Shown here one piece after another: positions 1 to 5,955 of a stretch of DNA of 9,627 bases. Under the pieces are notes generated by a model. That model did no database searches. It was not told where the DNA came from and saw nothing but the letters and a program-made list of their open reading frames with translations. Positions within the stretch are counted from its first letter, which is position 1. Each line of letters starts with the position of its first letter. The stretch is from an uncultured Ignavibacteria bacterium (lineage in GTDB: Bacteria; Bacteroidota; Ignavibacteria; Ignavibacteriales; Melioribacteraceae), in NCBI GenBank assembly GCA_937930275.1, contig CALGLM010000121.1, positions 1 to 9,627 of the forward strand. Reading direction: 5' to 3'. The position numbers and the translations under genes were made by a program.

Positions 1-160
1 GAGAAATTTTTACACTTCTTGCAGCAGCTTCTTCAAGTAGTTCATCTTTTGTAAATTCAAGCGGAAGAAGTGTTGCCAAACGATTATTAAGTTTTCGAAT
101 ACCTTCTTTTGAGTATAAACCATCATTTATCACTTGATAAGTTAATGGACATCTACTCAT
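1..160 (-). CDS. hipT: HipT-like Ser/Thr kinase toxin, N-terminal fragment (HipA C-domain family)
   Basis: The gene starts at the ATG at 160 and runs off the left edge after 53 codons. The visible residues (MSRCPLTYQ at the start, YSKEGIRKL at 16-24, then LLPLEF and EEAAARSVKIS at 43-53) match the beginning of HipA C-terminal kinase proteins, where the next residues normally form the Gly-rich 'SGxQPK' loop. The ATP loop, catalytic Asp and metal-binding residues therefore lie outside the window and activity cannot be judged. The start is supported by a GGAG at 168-171 with a 7-nt spacer, and the ATGAGTAG overlap with hipS implies translational coupling. In the family, HipT/HipA kinases phosphorylate aminoacyl-tRNA synthetases (TrpS for HipT of E. 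coli O127, GltX for HipA), which halts growth. The target here is unknown. Confidence is high for the family and moderate for the HipT label. Confidence 0.85.
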   Translation of the reverse strand, partial: MSRCPLTYQVINDGLYSKEGIRKLNNRLATLLPLEFTKDELLEEAAARSVKIS

Positions 161-467
161 CGGCGGACTCCACAGTTACCGAACCGACAACATCTTTCCC
201 GACAAGCAATAGCTGACTGAATGAATCGTCTTTATCAATTTTCATTCTCTTGCATAGCTCATTTAAATTAAATCCTTCAGGTAGTAAACCATCAAAAAAG
301 GGGGGAAATTCGTTAAAAAAATAAAATTTCTTATCTATTGGCATTGTTAATGAAATCGGCATCCCGTTATATTCTTCCAAATAAGTAAATTTATATTCTT
401 TACCTCGTTTAACTTCCTCAAGATAACCGCAATGAACCCCAAAATTAAATACTTTAGCAGTTCTCAA
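153..467 (-). CDS. hipS: HipS-like protein, stand-alone HipA N-terminal subdomain (probable antitoxin)
   Basis: This 104-aa protein corresponds to the N-subdomain of full-length HipA (the Couple_hipA family) encoded as a separate gene. Recognisable parts are the opening RTAKVFNFG, the FTYLEEY segment, PISLTMP, and the family signature FFDGLLPEG followed by a region ending in GKDVVGSVTVE. I place the start at TTG 467. It matches where the family's first strand begins, has GGGAG at 475-479 with a 7-nt spacer, and overlaps the hipB TGA in a TTGA coupling. An ATG at 500 would add 11 residues without family resemblance and a 37-nt overlap with hipB. In the E. coli O127 HipBST system the equivalent small protein neutralises the kinase, whereas HipB mainly boosts that effect and represses transcription. 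The same role here is inferred from domain and order. Confidence 0.85.
   Translation of the reverse strand: MRTAKVFNFGVHCGYLEEVKRGKEYKFTYLEEYNGMPISLTMPIDKKFYFFNEFPPFFDGLLPEGFNLNELCKRMKIDKDDSFSQLLLVGKDVVGSVTVESADE
168..171 (-). promoter_or_regulatory. Shine-Dalgarno of hipT inside hipS
   Basis: GGAG on the minus strand, 7 nt before the hipT ATG at 160 and inside the hipS 3' end. It supports the overlapping start and coupled translation of hipS and hipT, which would help keep antitoxin and toxin in proportion. Confidence 0.6.
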
Positions 468-706
468 TCCAAATCTCCCAAAATTATACCTTCTATGCAT
501 AAATTAAGATTTAAAACGGATAAAATTTTTATAAGTGTATCGATTTGGTAAGTTGTTTTACCGTGTTCAATATCAAAAATTGCGGTACGCCCTACTCCTG
601 CAATTAATGCAAGTTTATTTCTGCTTAACTTACTCTTTTTTCTTTGATTAAGAATAATTAGAGCTAAATCTTCGGGTTTCTCTATTTTAATGGTTTTTAC
701 TGCCAT
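464..706 (-). CDS. hipB: HipB-like XRE-family HTH repressor/antitoxin component
   Basis: This is an 80-aa DNA-binding protein with a single HTH_3/Cro-C1 domain at about residues 13-70. Helix 1 is around LALIILNQRKKS, helices 2-3 around LSRNKLALIAGVGRTAIFDIEHGK, and helices 4-5 around YQIDTLIKILSVLNL. The 'GVGRTxIxDIEHGK' recognition-helix pattern is the typical HipB form. It is the first gene of a hipB-hipS-hipT operon. HipB proteins bind as dimers to palindromes in their own promoter and contact the kinase, so it should autoregulate. A candidate palindrome lies 25-44 bp upstream of the start. The start at 706 has no good Shine-Dalgarno (ATACCTTT precedes it), which is not unusual in Bacteroidota. 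The last codons overlap the preferred hipS start by 4 nt. Confidence 0.85.
   Translation of the reverse strand: MAVKTIKIEKPEDLALIILNQRKKSKLSRNKLALIAGVGRTAIFDIEHGKTTYQIDTLIKILSVLNLNLCIEGIILGDLD
475..479 (-). promoter_or_regulatory. Shine-Dalgarno deciding the TTG start of hipS
   Basis: GGGAG on the minus strand, 7 nt upstream of TTG at 467. No comparable motif precedes the in-frame ATG at 500. Together with the TTGA stop/start overlap with hipB this favours the shorter hipS product. Confidence 0.6.
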
Positions 707-730
707 AAAGGTATATTTTCCAAATAAAAA

Positions 731-750
731 TCATGTATGTAAATATATGA
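731..750 (-). promoter_or_regulatory. Candidate HipB operator (imperfect 20-bp palindrome)
   Basis: The sequence is TCATGTATGT followed by AAATATATGA. Eight of ten symmetric positions pair, with mismatches at 735/746 and 739/742. It lies 25-44 bp upstream of the hipB start, where an autoregulated XRE repressor would bind, and its size suits a HipB dimer. It does not match the E. coli TATCC-N8-GGATA operator. The local AT-richness makes chance palindromes likelier, so this is a positional inference. Confidence 0.35.
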
Positions 751-775
751 AATATTTTTAACAAAAAAATACTTT

Positions 776-851
776 TATAGCGGTAATTATTGATGTGTTT
801 ACAAATAAATCGGCAAAATATTTATAAATCTGCTTAAATATTACCGCTATA
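776..851 (-). repeat. 76-bp imperfect palindrome (12-bp perfect ends, nested inner stem)
   Basis: The outer arms TATAGCGGTAAT (776-787) and ATTACCGCTATA (840-851) are perfect inverted copies. Nested inside, 798-807 and 819-828 pair over 10 positions. The one non-Watson-Crick position (802/824) is a G-U wobble in minus-strand RNA but C-A in plus-strand RNA, so the fold favours minus-strand transcripts. The two internal loops are nearly equal (10 and 11 nt). It sits between the exported-protein pair and hipB, both read on the minus strand, and a TATTTTTTT tract follows just downstream on that strand. It could be a terminator with an elaborate stem, a structured leader, or a short palindromic mobile repeat with TA at both ends. 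Only the structure is directly seen. Confidence 0.6.
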
Positions 852-912
852 GCAGTGTTTATTAGCATAATTGTTTTATAAAGCCCCTTTTTGTTTCAAA
901 TTACCAAACTTA

Positions 913-1464
913 TTAATAAACAAATTTTCCGTTGTTTAAATGAAAAGTCAATTTAATTTCTGCAATACTTCTAACTGAATTAATATTACCGTAAAGTTCA
1001 ACCCCTATTCCCATTTCTTTAATAAACGTGAATATTAATTGTGTATTAAAAACTAATCCTACAGTTGAAAACCCGGCTTCTTCTTCAATATAATCGTTAA
1101 AAACATTTAAATTTGTTGTTACTTCTTTTTTTGTACCCCAAACATATGCAGGACCAACCATAAACGAAGCAAAATAATATTCTCCTATAATAACATCCCC
1201 AACACCTATGTTAATTGCTTTTAAAGGAAACTCCATGTAACTATAATCGTAGTTAAATTCCCCTATATATCTGTATATCGATTGATAGCCGACTTGTGAA
1301 TATAAGTCCCCAATTGAAAAATTGTAGTTTACACCGAATGCGAACGTTGAGGAGCTGTTTAACCCAACACCCGTATTTATCCAATATCTAAAGTCGGTGC
1401 TATCATCTTGAGCATACATGGTTAAATTAATTAATAAAATTAAAACTAACAATGGTTTATACAT
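913..1464 (-). CDS. Exported small beta-barrel-like protein, paralogue B
   Basis: This 183-aa protein has a signal peptide: M-Y-K, a hydrophobic run at about 5-16, and a likely signal peptidase I cut near MYA/QDD at 17-20. The mature part is built of alternating hydrophobic/polar strands rich in Gly, Tyr and Phe (INTGVGLN, SQVGYQ, GPAYVWG, VGLVFNTQLIF, GIGVELYGNIN), the look of a small OmpX- or porin-like outer-membrane barrel. It does not end in the classic C-terminal Phe. It is clearly a paralogue of the gene immediately upstream, with shared SQVGYQ, GPA-V-G, FN-QL, G-ELYG-IN and RS-AE-K positions, and it follows it by 36 nt, so the two are probably co-transcribed. A weak AAGAAG lies 3 nt before the ATG. 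I do not recognise a characterised family member and assign no specific function. Confidence 0.75.
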   Translation of the reverse strand: MYKPLLVLILLINLTMYAQDDSTDFRYWINTGVGLNSSSTFAFGVNYNFSIGDLYSQVGYQSIYRYIGEFNYDYSYMEFPLKAINIGVGDVIIGEYYFASFMVGPAYVWGTKKEVTTNLNVFNDYIEEEAGFSTVGLVFNTQLIFTFIKEMGIGVELYGNINSVRSIAEIKLTFHLNNGKFVY

Positions 1465-1500
1465 GTACTTCTTAAATTTTAGTTTTATAAAAAAATGGAT

Positions 1501-2055
1501 TTACAAATAATCCAAGTAAACACAAACAGAAGTTTTAACTTCCGCCATACTCCTTTTATTATTTATAACCCCGTAAAGCTCTAATCCTAAAGCAGTATTT
1601 TTATAAATATATACAAATAACTGCGAATTGAATGTAATACCTAAAGTTACAAAGTTACTTTTATTGAATAACTGATAAGTAACGTATTCTTCAACTATAT
1701 TATTCCCTCTTTCCTCTCCAAATACTACTGCCGGTCCAATAAAAAACGCCCCATAATAATATCTTTTTTGCAATAATAACCCAACCCCTAAATTTAAGGC
1801 ATTCAACGTAAGTTCGCCTTTTACATTGCCGTCATCAATCCCTCCAATAAGTCGAGATATCTTTTGATATCCAACTTGAGAATAAAAAGAAAATGTTTTA
1901 ACATTAATGTTACTGCCAAAAGCTAAGACTGATGAGTTATTAATGCCTATACCCGAATTTACCCATAAATTCATTTTACTATAGTTATCTCGGGCATTAA
2001 GTTTTAATAATAAAACAGCACAAAAAAATGTTACATTTAATAGAATACTTTTAAT
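1501..2055 (-). CDS. Exported small beta-barrel-like protein, paralogue A, apparent ATT start
   Basis: The first in-frame ATG (1974) would give 157 aa with no signal peptide. The frame is open upstream to a TAA at 2077-2079 and encodes a good signal sequence (KSILLNVTFF, then CAVLLLKLNA before RDNYS). No ATG, GTG or TTG lies in frame in that stretch. ATT at 2055 follows AAGGGG (2064-2069) by 8 nt and yields 184 aa, almost the 183 aa of its paralogue, with the conserved W-N-G-G block at residue 31 versus 28. I therefore annotate from ATT 2055. ATT starts are rare (E. coli infC uses one), so a start-codon mutation or a base error in the sequence are real alternatives. Otherwise the gene looks intact and shares the Gly/Tyr-rich strand pattern of its neighbour. 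Function unknown, probably outer membrane. Confidence 0.6.
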   Translation of the reverse strand: MKSILLNVTFFCAVLLLKLNARDNYSKMNLWVNSGIGINNSSVLAFGSNINVKTFSFYSQVGYQKISRLIGGIDDGNVKGELTLNALNLGVGLLLQKRYYYGAFFIGPAVVFGEERGNNIVEEYVTYQLFNKSNFVTLGITFNSQLFVYIYKNTALGLELYGVINNKRSMAEVKTSVCVYLDYL

Positions 2056-2063
2056 AACAAATA

Positions 2064-2069
2064 CCCCTT
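2064..2069 (-). promoter_or_regulatory. Shine-Dalgarno pointing to an ATT start
   Basis: AAGGGG on the minus strand, 8 nt before ATT at 2055, in front of an in-frame signal peptide. The next in-frame ATG is 89 nt downstream, far too distant for this site. Confidence 0.55.
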
Positions 2070-2099
2070 GCTTTATTTAAGTATTGATTGATAAAATGG

Positions 2100-2107
2100 T
2101 AAATATA
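2100..2107 (-). promoter_or_regulatory. Possible Bacteroidota-type -7 element for the paralogue pair
   Basis: TATATTTA on the minus strand matches TAnnTTTG at 7 of 8 positions and would give a leader of about 38 nt before the ATT start. No convincing -33 TTTG lies at the right distance and the region is very AT-rich, so this is a weak call. Confidence 0.25.
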
Positions 2108-2169
2108 GTTACTATTAATAATTAATATAATTTATTTTAATAATAAAAACAAATTAATTATTGGGGAAT

Positions 2170-2205
2170 AAAAAAAGGCTGCTTACAAAGTATTTAAGCA
2201 GCCTT
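2170..2205 (-). terminator. Intrinsic terminator after the MBOAT gene
   Basis: A perfect 10-bp stem, AAGGCTGCTT with AAGCAGCCTT (2175-2184 and 2196-2205), has an 11-nt loop. On the minus strand it is followed by a run of seven T. It begins 25 nt past the MBOAT stop and closes that transcription unit. Confidence 0.9.
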
Positions 2206-2230
2206 ATAACACCTAATAATTACTAATTTA

Positions 2231-3700
2231 TCAAAATTGGAAATAAATAAACGGCTGTATGTCGCTTGATTTTACTTGAATTACTAACCATATTACAACT
2301 ACTAAAACTAATGCTTTACCAACCAACGGCAATTTTTGTATAAAATGTTCCGCTTTTTCTTCCATTGATTTTGGCGTAAAGTGCAAAATAAATCCAGTTA
2401 CCATCATTAAAACAATAATAGGATATGCTTGAACAAATTGGAAAAATACCGCACCGTTAAAGTAAAATAAAATTTGATTTATCATATCAATAGCATCTTT
2501 ATATGACGGAGCTCTAAAAAATATCCAAGCCAAACAAACAATATGAAATGTAACTATTACCCCTATTACATGATTTACTTTACTCTTTTTTACCCAATTA
2601 GGGAAATTGAGGGATTTTTCAACTGCAAGTATAAATCCGTGAATACCGCCCCAAACAACAAATTTCCATGCAGCGCCGTGCCACAACCCGCCTAATAACA
2701 TAGTAATCATTAAATTGACATATTGTCGAACTTTGCCTTTTCTGTTACCGCCCAAAGTTATATATAAATAATCTTTTAACCAAGAAGATAAAGATATATG
2801 CCAACGTCTCCAAAATTCGGTAATACTTGAAGATTGATAAGGACTATCGAAGTTAATCCTAAGTTTAAAGCCAAGCAATAAAGCCAAGCCAATTGCCATA
2901 TCACTATATCCGGAAAAATCGCAATAAATTTGTAAGGCATAACCGTATAATCCCAGTAAATTTTCAACTCCCGTAAATCTTGTGGGCCATCCAAAAATTC
3001 TATCAACAAAATTAATGCTTATATAATCGGCAATAACTGCTTTTTTAAAAAGTCCCGTTGCAATCAAAAACACTGCCTTACCAATATCATCTTTAGTTAC
3101 AATTGTCGGCTTACGCAATTGGGGTAAAAAGTCTGCTGCACGCACAATAGGACCGGCAACAAGTTGGGGGAAAAACGACACAAAAAACAAGAAATCTAAA
3201 AAGTTTCTTTCCGCTTTTAGCTCTTTTCTATAAACGTCAATGGTATAGCTTAAAGATTGAAACGTGAAAAACGAAATACCAACAGGCAAAAAGATATCAA
3301 CAGGTTGAAATTTTGATAGATGAAGTGCGTTTAAAGTATCGAAAAGAAAATTGGTGTATTTAAAATATCCCAATATTCCGAAATTAGTAATTACGCTTGC
3401 AATCATTAATGCTTTTCTTTCCCACGTTTTTTCCAAACGCTCCATCCACAAACCGGCGCCGAAATCAATAAAAGAACTAACCACTATTAAAAAGAAATAA
3501 AAACCGCTACTTTTATAATAAAAATAAACAGAAAGAACGGTTAAAAATAAAAATTTTGCCCTTTTTAAGTTATAAAAAAATTGATAGAAAAAAATTGTAA
3601 ATAAAAAGAAAAACAGGAAAAAACCGCTATTAAATATCATGGGTGAATCTGCGTGATATTTTAAGGTTTCAAATAAACGTTGTAAAAACGAAGTATCCAT
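2231..3700 (-). CDS. AlgI-type MBOAT membrane O-acyltransferase
   Basis: This is a 489-aa polytopic inner-membrane protein, the usual size for the AlgI/DltB/PatA group of membrane-bound O-acyltransferases. Key motifs are visible: FFPQLVAGPIVRA (176-188), an YCDFSGYSDMAIG block (259-271), SPYQSSSITEFWRRWHISLSSWLKDY (286-311) with the conserved His301, and GGLWHGAAW (337-345) with His341, the invariant MBOAT catalytic histidine. The C-terminal PFIYFQF is typical of the AlgI branch. Hydrophobic segments begin around 25-43. The family passes an acyl group, usually acetyl, through the membrane to a periplasmic partner that modifies alginate, peptidoglycan or another glycan. Two SGNH genes lie just upstream on the same strand, and the nearer is a credible partner. 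A hairpin terminator separates this gene from them, so it depends on read-through or an unrecognised promoter at 3701-3763. Substrate not determinable. Confidence 0.93.
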   Translation of the reverse strand: MDTSFLQRLFETLKYHADSPMIFNSGFFLFFFLFTIFFYQFFYNLKRAKFLFLTVLSVYFYYKSSGFYFFLIVVSSFIDFGAGLWMERLEKTWERKALMIASVITNFGILGYFKYTNFLFDTLNALHLSKFQPVDIFLPVGISFFTFQSLSYTIDVYRKELKAERNFLDFLFFVSFFPQLVAGPIVRAADFLPQLRKPTIVTKDDIGKAVFLIATGLFKKAVIADYISINFVDRIFGWPTRFTGVENLLGLYGYALQIYCDFSGYSDMAIGLALLLGFKLRINFDSPYQSSSITEFWRRWHISLSSWLKDYLYITLGGNRKGKVRQYVNLMITMLLGGLWHGAAWKFVVWGGIHGFILAVEKSLNFPNWVKKSKVNHVIGVIVTFHIVCLAWIFFRAPSYKDAIDMINQILFYFNGAVFFQFVQAYPIIVLMMVTGFILHFTPKSMEEKAEHFIQKLPLVGKALVLVVVIWLVIQVKSSDIQPFIYFQF

Positions 3701-3763
3701 AAGTATCCGTGGATAAGTTTAGTTGTATAAAATAGTTGTTTGAGATATTAAGAACAGTCGGAA

Positions 3764-3799
3764 TAAAAATATTCCCCTATAAAATTATAGGGGAATATT
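3764..3799 (-). terminator. Strong hairpin, likely (possibly leaky) terminator between SGNH and MBOAT genes
   Basis: A 15-bp perfect stem (3768-3782 with 3785-3799), centred on CCCC/GGGG, has a very short A-rich loop. On the minus strand it is followed by a short T-rich tract. It starts 12 nt after the stop of the upstream SGNH gene and 64 nt before the MBOAT start. It either ends the upstream operon or tunes MBOAT expression, or it protects the upstream mRNA 3' end. Confidence 0.75.
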
Positions 3800-3811
3800 A
3801 ACAAAAAGAGT

Positions 3812-5230
3812 TTATTTTTTAGCAGCTTCAAGTAATGCATCGCCTAACAATTCTGCAATGTCTGAAGCACCGTCTAAGTTAAAGTGCGTATAATCTTTAA
3901 ATGCTTTTGGAGGATTGCTATCAACCCATTTTGGCATACTGTTAGGTCCGCCCATAGCTTCAAATAAATTCCAAAAAGCTATTCCGTTGCTTTCGGCAAT
4001 ACTTTGTTGTGCTTTTAAAAGACTAATTACTCCCGGATCGGTTACAAAATTTGAGCCTTTTTTAACACTTTTATCACTAACACTTATTAATAATATGCTT
4101 GTATTTGGAAAAGCTGATTTTAAATGACTAATAACAGATGCCATTTCTTTTTCGTACCAGCCAAAATCACGCTGTCTTTGGCTTGCAACGTTCAATCCAA
4201 ATTGAAGAATTATTAATTTATAATTCATAAGTTTATTAAAATCTTTTAAATTATCAACCGGAATATCTTTAATGGAAGCACCCGAGTTACCGCGTAACGG
4301 GAAGTTATCAACATAAACACCGTTTCCTTCTTCTAAGCTAACACCGTAAAAATATCCTTTTTTAGTATTAGGAAATTCCAATCTAACCTTTTTAACACTC
4401 TTTTTAGCGTCAAAAACCAACTCTTTTACATTAGATGAAGGGGAAAGATTAACCGTCTGTTTTTCACCGCCGTCAAATGATGCACTTACTTGACTATTAT
4501 CTGAATCACTATAGAATAATCTTACCGTATTAAAAGACTTAATATTTTTAAATTTTCTGGGAGTAGCCGTATATTCAACATAACTATTTGGCTTTGGTAA
4601 AAATACTTCACCGTTAACCCCAAGAGGATATTTTTTTGGATTTGTTGTAAAAACCGAAGCGGTTTCCCAATTATTGGAAAAATCCATTTGGGTAGTTGTT
4701 CTAAATTTAACGTCTTGCGATGTTATTGATAAAAATCCGACTCCTTTTCCGCCATACACACTTTGCATTTTTTCGCGTAATTGTGCAGTAATTAAATCAC
4801 CTTCTATTCCGCTATCTCCAAAATGGGCAATTCGTATTTTTGTACTTCCCGATTGTTTTAATGCATCAAAAAAGTACTTTAATTGTGCCACATTTCCCGT
4901 TATTCTAACTTTTCTTGTGATGTCGGTAATTGAAGCACTATTTTCGCTTTCACCAAAATAAAAGAATGAAGCTTGATTTAAATCTTGTTTGTTAAAAAAG
5001 TATTCGTTTAACAATTTATTGTTTGTATCAGATTCTTCTTGTTCATCCTGAAATTTATAATCGCTATAATCGTATTCATCATCTTGTTTTAAATCCGAAA
5101 CGATATCGACCGGTTTAAGCGGCAAACCAAATATTTTTGTGTCAGCCGGTATAAGGTTAAGTAAAAACAAAAAACCCATTACAAACATCATTAACCATAG
5201 CCCGTCAATAATCCTATTTCCTGATTTCAT
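3812..5230 (-). CDS. Membrane-anchored SGNH/GDSL-family protein with inserted beta-rich domain
   Basis: This 472-aa protein has an N-terminal anchor (about 11-28) followed by an acidic linker (49-69). The SGNH catalytic core is split. Block I is HFGDSGIEGD with nucleophile Ser140, block II is LRGNSGAS (Gly314/Asn315 area), block III is LQFGLN with Asn347, and block V is DYTHF with Asp446 and His449. Between blocks I and II, residues ~175-305 form an inserted beta-rich segment like the carbohydrate-binding inserts of PatB and Ape-type proteins. All catalytic positions are present. AAGGAG lies 8 nt before the ATG and the upstream SGNH gene ends 20 nt away, so the two are co-transcribed. With an MBOAT gene next, the likely role is a periplasmic O-acetyltransferase or esterase acting on peptidoglycan or another glycan. 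Family resemblance is seen; the substrate is inferred. Confidence 0.85.
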   Translation of the reverse strand: MKSGNRIIDGLWLMMFVMGFLFLLNLIPADTKIFGLPLKPVDIVSDLKQDDEYDYSDYKFQDEQEESDTNNKLLNEYFFNKQDLNQASFFYFGESENSASITDITRKVRITGNVAQLKYFFDALKQSGSTKIRIAHFGDSGIEGDLITAQLREKMQSVYGGKGVGFLSITSQDVKFRTTTQMDFSNNWETASVFTTNPKKYPLGVNGEVFLPKPNSYVEYTATPRKFKNIKSFNTVRLFYSDSDNSQVSASFDGGEKQTVNLSPSSNVKELVFDAKKSVKKVRLEFPNTKKGYFYGVSLEEGNGVYVDNFPLRGNSGASIKDIPVDNLKDFNKLMNYKLIILQFGLNVASQRQRDFGWYEKEMASVISHLKSAFPNTSILLISVSDKSVKKGSNFVTDPGVISLLKAQQSIAESNGIAFWNLFEAMGGPNSMPKWVDSNPPKAFKDYTHFNLDGASDIAELLGDALLEAAKK

Positions 5231-5250
5231 CTATTTTTCTCCTTGTTAAA

Positions 5251-5913
5251 TTAAAAGCTATATTTTCTTAAAAGTTTATCTACTTCTGCTCCCCATATTT
5301 CATAACCTTTACCGTTTAGGTGTAAACCGTCATAAGTATATTCGGCAATTAAAATATTTTTTGCAGAAAGTTTTTTATTTAAATCTATGTATTCTATTAA
5401 ATTCTTCTTAGCATATTCCGAAAGCAATTTGTTTAATTTAAGCACTTCTTTATTTCTATCACTATACGATTTCCATTTGGTGCCAGCAAATAGTGTTGAT
5501 TGTATAACCGGTTTTATATTATTCTTTTTTAGTTGACCGATAAGTCTCACATATTTTTCAAATATTTTATCAACAGGCAGCCAGTTATAAATATCGTTAA
5601 TACCAGCCATTATAAAAACAAATTTTGGTTTTAACGAAATAACCGTATTAATACGAGCTAAATATCCGTCCAAAACATCGCTTGAAATTCCGCGCTCAAC
5701 AACGTTTTGACGTCCTAACAACTCGTTCCAATTTGCTCCGTGAGTAATTGAATTACCAAACATAACAATATCGGCTTGTTTAGTTTTATATACATCGTAT
5801 AAACCCATTTCTTGCTGATAATTTGGGTTCTTAAGGTACAAAGTTGTATCAATTTGAGCTTTTAAGCTTATACTTATCAAAACGAAACAATATATATATA
5901 GTTTTTTACTCAT
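5251..5913 (-). CDS. Secreted SGNH/GDSL hydrolase (PAF-acetylhydrolase-like esterase)
   Basis: This 220-aa protein has a signal peptide (LYIYCFVLISISLKA, cut near KAQ, residue 20). A single compact SGNH domain follows. Block I is VMFGNSITHG with Ser55 (GNS instead of GDS, as in many Bacteroidota esterases), block II is VERGISSDV with Gly75, block III is AGINDI with Asn106, and block V is DGLHLN with Asp195/His198. Size and motif spacing match the PAF-AH-like group that removes O-acetyl or other acyl esters from sugars and lipids. A strong GGAG lies 5 nt before the ATG. The isoaspartyl peptidase gene ends 42 nt upstream and the second SGNH gene starts 20 nt downstream, so this is the middle gene of an operon. 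It may be the deacylating partner of the MBOAT/SGNH system. The substrate is unknown. Confidence 0.88.
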   Translation of the reverse strand: MSKKLYIYCFVLISISLKAQIDTTLYLKNPNYQQEMGLYDVYKTKQADIVMFGNSITHGANWNELLGRQNVVERGISSDVLDGYLARINTVISLKPKFVFIMAGINDIYNWLPVDKIFEKYVRLIGQLKKNNIKPVIQSTLFAGTKWKSYSDRNKEVLKLNKLLSEYAKKNLIEYIDLNKKLSAKNILIAEYTYDGLHLNGKGYEIWGAEVDKLLRKYSF

Positions 5914-5955
5914 TATTTCTCCGTTTATTACTTAATATTCAAATTTAATGCCAAA

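Noticed and set aside
153..500. hipS starting at ATG 500
   Set aside because: The 11 extra residues do not resemble the family, no Shine-Dalgarno precedes the ATG, and TTG 467 has a well-placed one.
707..730. Search for a -7/-33 promoter directly upstream of hipB
   Set aside because: A TTTATTTG resembling TAnnTTTG is present near 720-727 but has no TTTG at a usable distance, so no promoter is called.
758..868. A 36-codon minus-strand reading frame starting at ATG 868, hydrophobic and aromatic
   Set aside because: It mostly coincides with the 76-bp palindrome, its repeated TAIAV/TAIKV segments are a by-product of the inverted repeat, and the only GGGG is about 15 nt from the ATG.
3915..4961. 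Plus-strand open frames opposite the 472-aa SGNH gene
   Set aside because: They lie antisense to a gene with a complete catalytic motif set, have no Shine-Dalgarno or family resemblance, and look like chance open frames.
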